Source: Bacteroidales bacterium (lineage in GTDB: Bacteria > Bacteroidota > Bacteroidia > Bacteroidales > Lentimicrobiaceae). Taken from it: 64,000 bases of DNA. Each line of letters opens with the position of its first letter. Positions within the stretch are counted from its first letter, which is position 1. The translations under genes were made by a program, and so were the position numbers. The notes beneath the pieces are model-generated. The model was not told the origin of the DNA. It was given only the letters and a program-made list of their open reading frames with translations, and made no database searches. This document shows positions 17,304 through 26,738 of the stretch, one piece after another. The stretch lies in NCBI GenBank assembly GCA_016788045.1, contig JAEUTG010000033.1, forward strand, positions 1 to 64,000. The letters are read 5' to 3'.

Positions 17304-19505
17304 ATGCTTAAATCTGAAAAGCTGATAAACGAACTGTATACCGGTATTCTCAACAGTTACTCAATGGTGTTCTTCTCGAAGAACCAGTTACTGGGTGCGT
17401 TGTTGATTGCTGTTTCGTTTTTCGATGTTTACGCCGGCGTTTCAGGATTGCTTTCGGTGATCACTGCCAATCTTGCAGCCCGGTTTCTCGGGTTGAATCA
17501 TTACAATACCGCCAGTGGATTCTATGGGTTCAATGCACTGCTGGCTGGCATCGGCCTTGGAATCGCCTTTCAGCCTTCCGTGGCGTTTTTCGGTCTGGTG
17601 ATGTTCGTGGCACTGGCTTCGCTGTTTGTATCGGTGACCTTTGAAGGGGTGCTGGGAAAATACGGATTGCCTTACCTCACCATCCCTTTCCTGCTGACCA
17701 TCTGGCTGGCAGAACTGGCATTCAGAAGCTACTCCGGCCTGGAGACGGGTGAAGCCGGGATATACACCATGAATACTCTGTATGCCCGCGGAGGTGAACA
17801 AAGTATAAAAATCTATGAATGGTTTGCAAACATCAGCTGGCCATTGCCTGTTGAGACCTACTTCAAATCGCTGGGGGCCATCTTTTTTCAGTATCACCTG
17901 CTGGCCGGACTGATCGTGGCAGCCGGGCTGCTGATATCATCGCGTCTGGCATTTCTGCTGTCGGTGCTGGGGTTTGCTTCTGCCTGGCTTTTCTACGATC
18001 TCGTTGGAGCGGATATGCACGAACTTGACTACAGCTATTTCGGATTTAATTTTATGCTCACCGCCATTGGCCTTGGAGGTTTCTTCATGGTTGCTTCAAA
18101 ATGGTCGCTGCTGTGGGTTTTGATTCTTACGCCCATTCTGTCGGTACTGATCAGCAGTACGGCAAGCCTGTTGCTCCCCTACCAGCTGAACATCTACTCA
18201 CTGCCCTTCAACCTCGTGGTGCTGATGTTTCTCTATGCCATGAAATTCAGGGAGCGCATGCTGCTCAAGCCCGAAACAGTTTCGGTTCAGCACTTCTCAC
18301 CTGAAGAAAACCTTTATGCCGGCATGAATGCCCGTGAACGATTCCGCAATCAGCAATACCAGCAATTCGGGCTGCCCTTTTATGGTTCGTGGCTGGTGTC
18401 ACAGGGGCACAACGGAGCGCACACCCACCGCGATGAGTGGAAACAAGCCTGGGACTTTGTTGTCTGCGATGAAAAAGGCCTTGAATTCAGCGGCGACGGA
18501 ACTGAGGTGACCGATTATTATTGTTTCGGCAAACCTGTGCTGGCAGTGGCCAACGGATGGATTCAGGAAGTGGCCGACATGGTTGATGACAACAATCCGG
18601 GAGAATTCAACCTCAACGACAATTGGGGCAACACCCTGATTATAAGGCATGAAGGTGGGATATTCTCGAAATACAGCCACCTGAAACAACAGAGTGTGCT
18701 TTATCCCGTGGGATCCTATGTCTATAAGGGCCAGATAATCGCCCACTGTGGAAATTCAGGCCGTTCGCCCTACCCTCATCTGCATTTCCAGTTTCAGAGC
18801 ACCCCATTTATAGGATCAAAAACACTCAGCTATCCTTTTTCGCAATACATAGTTTGCAATCATAATTTTTCGCTCAGGCTGAGCGGAATTCCGGAAGAAG
18901 GGCAGCTCGTTCAGAACATTGAAGCGGATCCGGCCCTGAAAGAAGCATTCAGCTTCACGCCCGGACAGAAAATTTCGTATCGCCTTGAAGGCAGTGAAAC
19001 AGGCCAGGGTGCCTGGCTGGTAAAAACCGACATGCTCAACAACAGCTATCTCGAATGCACAGGCACCGGTTCAAAAGCTTATTTCAGGAGTGAAGACCGC
19101 TTGTTTTATTTTACCTGGTTTAAAGGAAGCCGTAGGAGCCTGCTCTATCATTTCTATCTGGCTGCTTACAAACTCCCCCTGGGTTTTTACAAAAACATGG
19201 CAGTAACCGATGTATTTCCGCCGACCATTTTACGTTACGGAATGATGCGGCTGATACAGGACTTTGTTTCACCATTTCTGCTGTTTCTCAAGCCTCAGTA
19301 CAGGCTGGTGTATGCAGAACGTGAAGCCCTGATCAACAGTTCTTCCATGAAGCTTGAATCGGCATGCACCCTGGATCTGGCCGGCAAAAATCTGAGAAAC
19401 TGGACATATATACTCAAGATCAGCGACAATCAACTGAACAAGCTGGAAATAACCACCAACCGCAGCAGTCATGTTGCGGTATTTACCAATCCCGACAAGG
19501 CATGA
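17304..19505 (+). CDS. urea transporter fused to an M23 metallopeptidase
   Basis: A 733-residue inner-membrane protein. Residues 1-310 carry about ten membrane segments of the urea-transporter family (LLGALLIAVSFFDVYAGVSG and ASGFYGFNALLAGIGLG are typical). Residues about 365-520 form a LytM/M23 peptidase with GAHTHRDEWKQAWDF (zinc His and Asp, near residue 372) and PHLHFQF (near 491), so the catalytic ligands are intact. The final ~210 residues are unassigned. UT channels pass urea or short amides; M23 enzymes cut peptidoglycan cross-links or bind such bridges. Its stop overlaps the next start (ATGA), giving translational coupling to the outer-membrane protein. Confidence 0.85.
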   Translation: MLKSEKLINELYTGILNSYSMVFFSKNQLLGALLIAVSFFDVYAGVSGLLSVITANLAARFLGLNHYNTASGFYGFNALLAGIGLGIAFQPSVAFFGLVMFVALASLFVSVTFEGVLGKYGLPYLTIPFLLTIWLAELAFRSYSGLETGEAGIYTMNTLYARGGEQSIKIYEWFANISWPLPVETYFKSLGAIFFQYHLLAGLIVAAGLLISSRLAFLLSVLGFASAWLFYDLVGADMHELDYSYFGFNFMLTAIGLGGFFMVASKWSLLWVLILTPILSVLISSTASLLLPYQLNIYSLPFNLVVLMFLYAMKFRERMLLKPETVSVQHFSPEENLYAGMNARERFRNQQYQQFGLPFYGSWLVSQGHNGAHTHRDEWKQAWDFVVCDEKGLEFSGDGTEVTDYYCFGKPVLAVANGWIQEVADMVDDNNPGEFNLNDNWGNTLIIRHEGGIFSKYSHLKQQSVLYPVGSYVYKGQIIAHCGNSGRSPYPHLHFQFQSTPFIGSKTLSYPFSQYIVCNHNFSLRLSGIPEEGQLVQNIEADPALKEAFSFTPGQKISYRLEGSETGQGAWLVKTDMLNNSYLECTGTGSKAYFRSEDRLFYFTWFKGSRRSLLYHFYLAAYKLPLGFYKNMAVTDVFPPTILRYGMMRLIQDFVSPFLLFLKPQYRLVYAEREALINSSSMKLESACTLDLAGKNLRNWTYILKISDNQLNKLEITTNRSSHVAVFTNPDKA

Positions 19506-20824
19506 GCAGCAAAACCGGTTATGCTTTTTTTCTGACCTGCCTGAGCCTTTTGCTTTACGGAAATACCCGTGCAGCGGCAGATTACGAGAAAATAACACTT
19601 CGGTTGTATTATGAGCAGAAATGGGATAGTCTGCTGATGGTCGGAGAAGATGCCATAGAGAAAGGTTATGACTATTATTACATGCGGATGCGGGTAGGTG
19701 AAGCAGCCATGTACCGGCAAAGGTATGTGAGGGCAGCGCGGCATTTTGAGAAAGCCCTTGAATTCAGCAAGGATGATGTTGCAGCCATGGGTCTGCTTTA
19801 CAAAAGTTACCGATACAGTGGCCGCTTTGCAGAAGCGGGATGGCTGCGCAGAAAGCTCCCTTCAGGAGAAGACTCAGGCTTCGGCAGAATTGAGCGCAGG
19901 CCAGCTGTGTACCTTGAAACCGGGCCTTCGTTCAGCAATCATGTTGACCAGTTTGAAAAATACCGGCAAAAAGATCCGGGCACCTATTCAGAAGCCTACC
20001 TGAATAAAAATTCGCAGTATTTTCTGGCAGGAACTGTCATACCCCTATCCTACCGTTTGAATGTGAATGTGGCAGCCGGCCTGCTCAACTTTAACAAGAA
20101 CAGGAGAATGGACATTGCTTTTGTTGATTCGCTTTCGGGGGATTATTCAGTGCTGCAGTACGAAACTTACATTAGCCCCTCATTCAGCATCAGCAAAAAA
20201 ATCACCATAAGTCCGGCATGGCGTTGGGTGAATGTGAACCTCGAAAATCCCTTCACCAGCGCCGATTCATTGATTCAGAGGTTTACCGGCCCTTCCGGCA
20301 ATTCCTCATACAATGATTATGCCGTGGGTGGGGAAATCAGCTTTACTGCTCCAAGGTGGACTTTTACCACCGGAGCCTGGAAAATCAGGGTTGACAAATC
20401 GGAACTGATTCAGTACAGCGGTGAGTTCTTCTATAAGCCATTCGGCAACCTCAACCTCTATTCGCATACGGCTGTTCATTACAAAATAAGCACCGATACC
20501 GCCAACTTTATTGTTTACCAGATGGTCGGCGGCCGTTTGTTCAGCAACTTGTGGGGGGAAGCCTATGTTTCGGCAGGAAACCTGGCCGGCAGTGCTGAAC
20601 ACAATGCGCAGGTGCTTTACAATTCGTTTGACAACATCACCACCAGAGCCGGTTCCAGACTGATTTTCAGCTTCAGCCCGTATCTGAGTGTCTTTATCCG
20701 TTATCAGATATTCTTCAGGGAAGGAACTGAATTGTTTTTCCCTTTTGACAGACCCGGAGAGATCTTTTACTATCCATACATTAACCAAAGCATCACAGGA
20801 GGAATAAAATGGAATTTACACTAA
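19502..20824 (+). CDS. YaiO-like outer-membrane beta-barrel protein with N-terminal TPR
   Basis: A 440-residue exported protein starting MSSKTGYAFFLTCLSLLLYG, a signal peptide. One or two TPR-like helices (about 45-120, RAARHFEKALEFSKDDVAA) are followed by a long region of alternating amphipathic strands ending in a barrel-like C-terminus (GGIKWNLH). This matches YaiO-family outer-membrane proteins, whose function is unknown. The start is the ATG overlapping the UT-M23 stop. A longer frame from 19364 would lie inside the upstream gene and is rejected. Confidence 0.7.
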   Translation: MSSKTGYAFFLTCLSLLLYGNTRAAADYEKITLRLYYEQKWDSLLMVGEDAIEKGYDYYYMRMRVGEAAMYRQRYVRAARHFEKALEFSKDDVAAMGLLYKSYRYSGRFAEAGWLRRKLPSGEDSGFGRIERRPAVYLETGPSFSNHVDQFEKYRQKDPGTYSEAYLNKNSQYFLAGTVIPLSYRLNVNVAAGLLNFNKNRRMDIAFVDSLSGDYSVLQYETYISPSFSISKKITISPAWRWVNVNLENPFTSADSLIQRFTGPSGNSSYNDYAVGGEISFTAPRWTFTTGAWKIRVDKSELIQYSGEFFYKPFGNLNLYSHTAVHYKISTDTANFIVYQMVGGRLFSNLWGEAYVSAGNLAGSAEHNAQVLYNSFDNITTRAGSRLIFSFSPYLSVFIRYQIFFREGTELFFPFDRPGEIFYYPYINQSITGGIKWNLH

Positions 20825-21441
20825 AAATTTTAAAAACAGGAATGATGGCTATCCTTATGGTGGCCGCCATCCATACAAAAGCACAGGACAGCAGCAGTCT
20901 GAGTACTGCATTCAGCACCAGTTACACTTACGAAAACAAAGGGGAACATTCAAAAGCCATAGAATCGCTGAAGAAAGTGTACGATGAGTCGTCGTATGAA
21001 ATAAACCTCAGGCTCGGGTGGCTCAATTATCAGCTGGGTCTTTTTACGGAATCCATTGCCTATTACAACAAGGCCATTTCGCTGATGCCACTTTCCATCG
21101 AGGCCCGTTTAGGTTTTGTGCTGCCGGCTTCATCGCAGGGTAACTGGGAGCAGGTCATCACCCGGTATAACGAGATACTGAAACTCGACCCCAATCATTA
21201 CACGGTGAATTACCGCATGGGAATGATTTTTTACGGGAGAAAGGACTACCAGACAGCCTTCCGGTATTTTGAGCGTATTGCCAACCTCTACCCTTTTGAT
21301 TACGATGCCCTGCTGATGCTCGGGTGGACCAACTTCCAGCTTGGGAAACTCCGTGAAGCAAAAGTCCTGTTCCAGAAAGCTCTGCTCAACAGGCCGGATG
21401 ACACTTCGGCAAAGGAAGGGTTATCGCTGATAAAATCGTAA
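20809..21441 (+). CDS. periplasmic tetratricopeptide-repeat protein
   Basis: A 210-residue exported protein with signal peptide MMAILMVAAIHTKAQ and at least four TPR units (for example ESIAYYNKAISLMPLSIEAR and KLREAKVLFQKALLNRPDD). TPRs mediate protein-protein contacts; it probably supports the YaiO-like or UT-M23 protein in the envelope. Its start overlaps the barrel gene's end by 16 bp and is preceded by GGAGG, an unusually clear Shine-Dalgarno for this phylum. Confidence 0.8.
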   Translation: MEFTLKILKTGMMAILMVAAIHTKAQDSSSLSTAFSTSYTYENKGEHSKAIESLKKVYDESSYEINLRLGWLNYQLGLFTESIAYYNKAISLMPLSIEARLGFVLPASSQGNWEQVITRYNEILKLDPNHYTVNYRMGMIFYGRKDYQTAFRYFERIANLYPFDYDALLMLGWTNFQLGKLREAKVLFQKALLNRPDDTSAKEGLSLIKS

Positions 21442-21518
21442 CTCCGGAGGTGGATGATTCTGCCTTTAATAACCGTCGGCTGAAGTCAGTGCCGGCATTC
21501 AGGTGAATGCTGAACCAG

Positions 21519-23003
21519 TTACATAGCCCAGGATGGCAAAGCCTTCTCCATACCCCATACCAGCCTGATCAGGATGTAGAGTATAACCGGAAGGAAAACC
21601 ATACTGAAGAGTTTAAGCCAGATTCCGGCTCTGGCCATTTCGGGAACCGTAACATGATTGCTTCCGAATATTACAGTGTTTGGCCCGGTCCCTGCCGGCA
21701 TGATGAAGACAAACGAACAGGCAAACGTTGCCGGAATCATCAGAAGCAGGGGATTGGTGCTACCGGCCACCGCAATGGAGGCAAGAATCGGCAGGAAGAT
21801 ATTCGCTGTAGCAGTATTGGAGTTCATTTCGGTGAACAGCAGAATACAACTTACAACAATCACCAGTACGAGAAACATTGGGTAAGAACTTATGAAAGCC
21901 AGTTGGTTACCAATCCAATCTGCCAGTCCTGTAACTTTAAAGGATGAGGCCATTGCATAACCGCCTCCAACAATTACACCTACCCCCCAGGGGATTTGCC
22001 CGGCAGCCTTCCAGGTAAGCAGCCTTGAACCATTTCCCGAGGGTGTCATAAACAAGAGCATTGCAGCAATCATACCAACGGTACTGTCGTGAGCAAACTT
22101 ACCGAGCCCTAAGATTCCGCTCCAGCCAGGGATTATAAAGCTGTCGATGACAATCTCCTCGCGGAAAATCCAGGCTAATGAGGTGAGAATAAAGATCACC
22201 AAAACCCGTTTTTCCCCTGCTGACATCCTGCCCAATAAATCTATTTCACTCTTAATCAGCTCTTTACTACCCTGAATGCTTCCGGTAACCTTGAAAAAGC
22301 GGATCAGAAAGAACCACACAAGGGGTAAAAAGATAACTGCCAGAGGGAATCCGATGATAAACCAATCATAGAAGCTAACCGATGGAGCCGAGGGGAACAT
22401 CTTGGCGAGCACGCCCGAGAAGATCATATTGGTGGGTGAACCAATCAGCGTAGCTGTACCTCCGATGCTGGCTGAATAGGCAATGCCAAGCATCAGCGCT
22501 GTCCCGAAACTGCTCTTCTGTTCAGGTGCAGCCTCTTCCTTGGAAATGAGGGCCATACCAATGGGCAGCATAAGAAGGGCTGCGGTAACATTTGCAATCC
22601 ACATCGAGAGAAAGGCAGTCGCAATCATGATGCTGAGGATTATTACCTGCCGGCTGGTGCCCAGGGCATGAATCAGAACCAGTGATATGCGTTTGTGAAG
22701 GTTCTGTGATTCAATTGCTTTGGCCAGAAAAAAACCGGAGATCATCATCAAAACAAAATCATGCCCGTAATTGACGGCTGTTTCACCTGCCGGTAAAATT
22801 TTTAAAACCGGGAAAGCAGCCATAGGCAGAAAGGCGGTCGCATACACCGGAATGGCTTCGGTAATCCACCAGATAGCCATCAGAATGGCTACAGCGCCGG
22901 CATTGCGCGCTTCAACACTCATACCGCCGGGCAATGGCAGCAGTAAAATAAGGATAAAAACAACCAATCCCCCGAGGATTCCGGCCATACTGACGTTTTT
23001 CAT
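21519..23003 (-). CDS. SLC13/DASS family sodium-coupled anion symporter
   Basis: A 494-residue inner-membrane transporter with about 11-12 helices. It carries two SNT-type signatures of the DASS family: LIGSPTNMIFSG near residue 210 and TEMNSNTATANIFLP near 395. Members import dicarboxylates, sulfate or phosphate with sodium; substrate choice cannot be read from the sequence. It converges with the TPR operon. The preceding minus-strand gene (the lipoprotein) is separated from it by two hairpins, so it is probably transcribed alone. Confidence 0.88.
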   Translation of the reverse strand: MKNVSMAGILGGLVVFILILLLPLPGGMSVEARNAGAVAILMAIWWITEAIPVYATAFLPMAAFPVLKILPAGETAVNYGHDFVLMMISGFFLAKAIESQNLHKRISLVLIHALGTSRQVIILSIMIATAFLSMWIANVTAALLMLPIGMALISKEEAAPEQKSSFGTALMLGIAYSASIGGTATLIGSPTNMIFSGVLAKMFPSAPSVSFYDWFIIGFPLAVIFLPLVWFFLIRFFKVTGSIQGSKELIKSEIDLLGRMSAGEKRVLVIFILTSLAWIFREEIVIDSFIIPGWSGILGLGKFAHDSTVGMIAAMLLFMTPSGNGSRLLTWKAAGQIPWGVGVIVGGGYAMASSFKVTGLADWIGNQLAFISSYPMFLVLVIVVSCILLFTEMNSNTATANIFLPILASIAVAGSTNPLLLMIPATFACSFVFIMPAGTGPNTVIFGSNHVTVPEMARAGIWLKLFSMVFLPVILYILIRLVWGMEKALPSWAM

Positions 23004-23100
23004 CGCAAGTTGTATATTGATAGGGTCATCCGTTAATAATGCTTCTATTGATCCTTAGTTGAAGAAACCGGGTCTGGGGAAAAGAAAGCCGGGTTAATCA

Positions 23101-23135
23101 AAGAGGCACCTGACATCGGTGTCAGGGTGCCTCTT
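23101..23135 (-). terminator. terminator-like hairpin between lipoprotein and SLC13 genes
   Basis: AAGAGGCACC and GGTGCCTCTT form a 10-bp stem, continued by TGACA/TGTCA with one bulged base and a TCGG loop. On the minus strand the stem is followed by TTGATT, a weak U-tract. A 13-bp ACACACACAAAAC motif sits 12 bp away on the plus strand (23148-23160) and recurs near 46,919. Confidence 0.55.
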
Positions 23136-23157
23136 ATCCCTCCTCAAACACACACAA

Positions 23158-23203
23158 AACCAGGCCTTAAAAACCTCTGGTAGCATTGTAGATAGGCCTG
23201 GTG
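23158..23203 (-). other. stem-loop just after the lipoprotein stop
   Basis: ACCAGGCC and GGCCTGGT pair around a ~30-nt loop, beginning 14 bp after the stop at 23217. Together with the hairpin at 23101-23135 it marks the 3' end of the lipoprotein transcript. Confidence 0.45.
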
Positions 23204-23216
23204 TTGTCGTTAAAAT

Positions 23217-23981
23217 TTAATCAGCGTAGTACGTAAAAGAAAAGGCTTCCTGCCATCCGTCACCGGAACGCGTCATGGTAGAAACCCTGTTTTCAGAGTC
23301 GAAGGTATAGGTGATGGTTGTGGTTCCCTTGTTTGCTTCATCGCCCGGCTCCCAGTATTCAAGATAGTCGACCAGTTTGTTGCTGGCTTTCCCGAAAATG
23401 CCTCCCACTGTTTTCCAGTTAGAGTCAACAGCATTGGCCTGCTGTATTTCAGACTTATTGTCACCGGTTGTGTAGGTGAACGTCTTGTACCTGTTTACAT
23501 TACCGTCGTCACCATAGCGTGTATGTTTGGTAACATTGCCGCTGGTGATTTCCACGTCATACTTTTTGTGATCGGCACCATCCCAGTGCTCAACAACAGA
23601 GCTCAGATAACCATCGGTATAGGTATAGGAAGCCCAACTGGTTTCGTCCCATATTTCTTTGGTAACCAGGCCTTCGCTGTTCAGCTCATAGGTTGTCGGC
23701 CAGTCTTCCTTGGTGATGGTAAGTTTACCAGAAACACTGTAATCATAAGTGATTGTGTCAACCACCTCGCCTTCCCAGCTGTTGTAGATTTTGGAGATCT
23801 TGTCGTTGGCATCATAAATGAACTCATAGCCTTCTACGCCATCGCCGTAGTTTACACTGATGGTTTTGATTTTGGAAGCCGGAACAACGATAGGATCGTC
23901 ATCGTCATCTTTTTTGTCGCAGGAAGTAAACGAAGTAAGCGCCACAGCGGCCATTGTAAGAAGTGCGAAATACTTTTTCAT
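23217..23981 (-). CDS. lipoprotein of unknown function, YD-repeat/DUF4595-like
   Basis: A 254-residue protein with a lipobox (ALTSFTSC), an acidic DDDDD spacer and then short beta-strand repeats with a Y-x-Y/YD pattern (TITYDYSVSG, YTYTDGYLSS, TITYTFDSENRV). These resemble the DUF4595 or RHS/YD-like repeats of Bacteroidetes surface lipoproteins. No enzymatic motif is seen. It follows the GRP transporter by 53 bp on the same strand and may be the last gene of the ribose-type operon, but it could equally have its own promoter. Two hairpins follow it. Confidence 0.7.
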   Translation of the reverse strand: MKKYFALLTMAAVALTSFTSCDKKDDDDDPIVVPASKIKTISVNYGDGVEGYEFIYDANDKISKIYNSWEGEVVDTITYDYSVSGKLTITKEDWPTTYELNSEGLVTKEIWDETSWASYTYTDGYLSSVVEHWDGADHKKYDVEITSGNVTKHTRYGDDGNVNRYKTFTYTTGDNKSEIQQANAVDSNWKTVGGIFGKASNKLVDYLEYWEPGDEANKGTTTITYTFDSENRVSTMTRSGDGWQEAFSFTYYAD

Positions 23982-24034
23982 TGGTTTTTGGTTTAAGTGT
24001 GAGAAATTTGATATGTGGTTTGGGATTAAAATTT

Positions 24035-25042
24035 CTAATTATTGCCTGCTACAATGATGAGGGCCAGGCCAGAGGTGAACAGCAGGAACATAAGCATCAG
24101 AAGCAGGTTGGTTGACCTCGGGGCACCTTTGAACTCTTTCCAAACGAAAACGCCCCATAATGCAGCTACCATGGTTGCTCCCTGTCCGAGCGCATAGGCG
24201 ATTGCTGCGCCTGCTTCACCGGTAGCAATGTAGCTCAGTGATGTTCCGAGCCCCCAGATAAGTCCGCCAAGAATGCCAACCATGTGGGTTGATAAACCAC
24301 CACTGAAATATGCCTTGTAGGATACGGGTTCACCGATAAACGGTTTTTTCATCAGCAGGGTATTGAAAAAGAAATTGCTGAACAGCATCCCGAGTGCGAA
24401 AATAAAGACTGCCGAATAAGGGGTTGCCAACCCGGGTGTGGGTGATTCAAAGTTATTGAGGTCGACGGCTGCAGCCACAAAACGGTAAAAGAATGACATC
24501 AGGAACCCTGCACTCAGCGCAATCCAGAGCCCTTTCCGCACCACGGATTTATCCTGGTCCTTGCTTTTTCTGCCATAGGCAATGCCATTGAAAACAAGGG
24601 CAAGTGTGATCAGGGCAACCCCCGAAAACAGCGTAAAGGGATCACCATACGGAGCACCAAAGTAATTGATAAATACGCCCAGGACCAATGCCAGTCCCAC
24701 TCCAACCGGAAACGCAACTGCCATACCGGCCAGCGAGATTGCGGCAGACAAGAGGATGTTGGACGCGTTAAAGATGATCCCTCCCACAAATGCACTGCCG
24801 AAAGCAGCCGCATCAACCTGCATCAGGTCCGGGATAAAGCTTCTCCCCTGGTCGCCCGAGCTTCCCAGGGTTAACCCCATGATCATGGAAAACAGAACTA
24901 CTCCGATTACGTAGTCCCAATAGAACAATTCATACCTCCATGTTTTAGCCGCCAGCTTCTGGGTATTACCCCATGAGCCCCAGCATAGCATGGTAACAAA
25001 GCAGAGTGCAACTGCCAATGTGTAGCTACTTACAATAAACAT
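24035..25042 (-). CDS. GRP-family sugar permease, probable ribose transporter
   Basis: A 335-residue inner-membrane protein with about ten helices. It has the N-terminal signature CFVTMLCWGSWGNTQKL and NASNILLSAAISLAGMAVAFPVG, typical of the glucose/ribose porter (GRP) group in the drug/metabolite transporter superfamily. In Bacteroidetes ribose loci such a permease (RusT) carries ribose across the inner membrane. It is the last or second-last gene of the operon headed by ribokinase, 32 bp after the esterase gene, which supports ribose as substrate. Confidence 0.85.
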   Translation of the reverse strand: MFIVSSYTLAVALCFVTMLCWGSWGNTQKLAAKTWRYELFYWDYVIGVVLFSMIMGLTLGSSGDQGRSFIPDLMQVDAAAFGSAFVGGIIFNASNILLSAAISLAGMAVAFPVGVGLALVLGVFINYFGAPYGDPFTLFSGVALITLALVFNGIAYGRKSKDQDKSVVRKGLWIALSAGFLMSFFYRFVAAAVDLNNFESPTPGLATPYSAVFIFALGMLFSNFFFNTLLMKKPFIGEPVSYKAYFSGGLSTHMVGILGGLIWGLGTSLSYIATGEAGAAIAYALGQGATMVAALWGVFVWKEFKGAPRSTNLLLMLMFLLFTSGLALIIVAGNN

Positions 25043-25074
25043 GATCGTGCGTTTTAGTGATGTTTATACTTCAT

Positions 25075-26733
25075 TTACCTGTGAAACCTTGCTGAAATCA
25101 GACTCAGGGAATAAGACAGTCCACCGAGCAACCAATCAAAACCCCCATTGCCGTCCCTCACCCTGTATTCATGCTCCACCTGATTATCCCGTAGCAACAT
25201 GTGGAATGCCGAATTCGCTTCTGCAACACCTCCGCCATCGGAAACATCGCACAGGATCGTCATACGTTTCAAGGCTGCCAGGTTATCTTGTGAACACTGA
25301 ATGGCAATTTTCTCTTTATCAGCCTGCATTTCCCATAGCAGACAACTGCTGAATCCAGGGCTATGAGTTGCCAGTTGCACCGCGGGAAGGGCAAAAGAAC
25401 CGTAACCGGCAACAGCCCTGAATCTATACCCGGCCCTGATACGTAACAACAATTCTGCCCTGGAGATCATCAATTTCAGTTTTGATGTGTCTGTTTCATT
25501 CAGGAACACCACGATCACCGGAGCAATGATATTTGTTTCAACAGCATGATTGGCCATACCGCCAATTGAAAGTTTTTCAGGCAAACTAAAATCCCCAATG
25601 CAATATAACACCGGGTACTTTCTGTCGGAAACAGCATAATCACCGGGGACAAACACATCGATCGGATCTGCATCGGCCCTGATCTGAATCATCTGCCTGC
25701 TGATATCCTGAATGGGCAATTCAGGTTGAGCGGATTCGCCCCGGTAGGGAGTTCCAGTAAAGAAGTCGCTCAGGTATTGCAGAGCACCGGGCAGAGAAGC
25801 CCGCCACACAGCAAAACTATGCCCCCCGTCGGTTACCCTGTATTCATGCGGCACCTGACTTTTCAGCATCAACAAATGAAGTTCTTCGTTGCTTCTGCAA
25901 AGTGTCTGCTCTTCATCGCCGTTCAGCATGTAGATGTTCAGCCCGTGCTTTTCGGGTTTTGTTAACTCCGGTATCATGTGAAACGGGCTGTTATGGCGAT
26001 AAAAATCCGTTAGCCGGGAATGACCTTCAAGGCCTCTCCCACCGAAAATGCGTCCCCATTGTTCGTCCCAGCCAGAGGCATCTTCGGCGATGTATTGCTG
26101 ATCGGTACGCACCGACATACTGAGCGGAACTGTTGCACCAAAAATTTCCGGATGCTGAAGATGAAGCATCATAGCCCCGAATCCACCCATGGAATAACCC
26201 ATCAGTGCCCGTTGCCACCGGTCGGGCAGGGTTCTGAAAAGACTGTCAATATACGGGACCAGCTCGTTTACAAACATATCCTGATACGGGAATGATCCGT
26301 CAGCCTGGTTTACATAATACGATCTGAAGCCCTCCGGCATTATGAAAATCATCGGAACTGATTTACCGGCTTCTTCGGATTGCCGTGCATATTGTTCAAT
26401 CCGTCCATATTCCAGCCAGGATGACTCATCATCACCTAAACCGTGCAGCAGGTAAACAACCGGATAGGACTTTGATTCAGCATAATAATCCGCAGGAAGG
26501 CAAACCGAGAAGTGGACATCCTGCTTCAGTAAAGCACTGTGCATGGTCAACCGTTCGCGAACGAGCAGACCGGCCCCGGAAACACGCTGGGTATAAAGGC
26601 CGGCAAGCATCAGCAGGAGCGAAGTTCCAATCAGCATCCGCAGGCTTCCCCATGGAAGGAAATGCCCGTGTTTCAGCACTGATTCAGACTGAGGCGAGGG
26701 CTGGTGGCGGTGATTCAATACTTTGGGTTCCAT
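25075..26733 (-). CDS. exported tandem-domain esterase, C-terminal domain degenerate
   Basis: A 552-residue protein with one membrane/signal segment (about 33-46). The first domain (about 55-330) is an esterase-D/antigen-85-type alpha/beta hydrolase, with VVYLLHGLGDDESSW, the nucleophile in GYSMGG (Ser181) and the catalytic His in GGHSFAVW. The second domain (about 345-552) follows the same fold pattern, but the elbow is GYGSFA and the His motif has become GNGGFDW, so it should be inactive, perhaps a binding or dimer domain. It lies 5 bp after a paralogous esterase gene in the ribose-type operon. Confidence 0.82.
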   Translation of the reverse strand: MEPKVLNHRHQPSPQSESVLKHGHFLPWGSLRMLIGTSLLLMLAGLYTQRVSGAGLLVRERLTMHSALLKQDVHFSVCLPADYYAESKSYPVVYLLHGLGDDESSWLEYGRIEQYARQSEEAGKSVPMIFIMPEGFRSYYVNQADGSFPYQDMFVNELVPYIDSLFRTLPDRWQRALMGYSMGGFGAMMLHLQHPEIFGATVPLSMSVRTDQQYIAEDASGWDEQWGRIFGGRGLEGHSRLTDFYRHNSPFHMIPELTKPEKHGLNIYMLNGDEEQTLCRSNEELHLLMLKSQVPHEYRVTDGGHSFAVWRASLPGALQYLSDFFTGTPYRGESAQPELPIQDISRQMIQIRADADPIDVFVPGDYAVSDRKYPVLYCIGDFSLPEKLSIGGMANHAVETNIIAPVIVVFLNETDTSKLKLMISRAELLLRIRAGYRFRAVAGYGSFALPAVQLATHSPGFSSCLLWEMQADKEKIAIQCSQDNLAALKRMTILCDVSDGGGVAEANSAFHMLLRDNQVEHEYRVRDGNGGFDWLLGGLSYSLSLISARFHR

Positions 26734-26738
26734 GTTGC

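Noticed and set aside
19364..19501. N-terminal extension of the YaiO-like protein
   Set aside because: It would overlap the UT-M23 gene by 142 bp and hide a good signal peptide starting at 19502.
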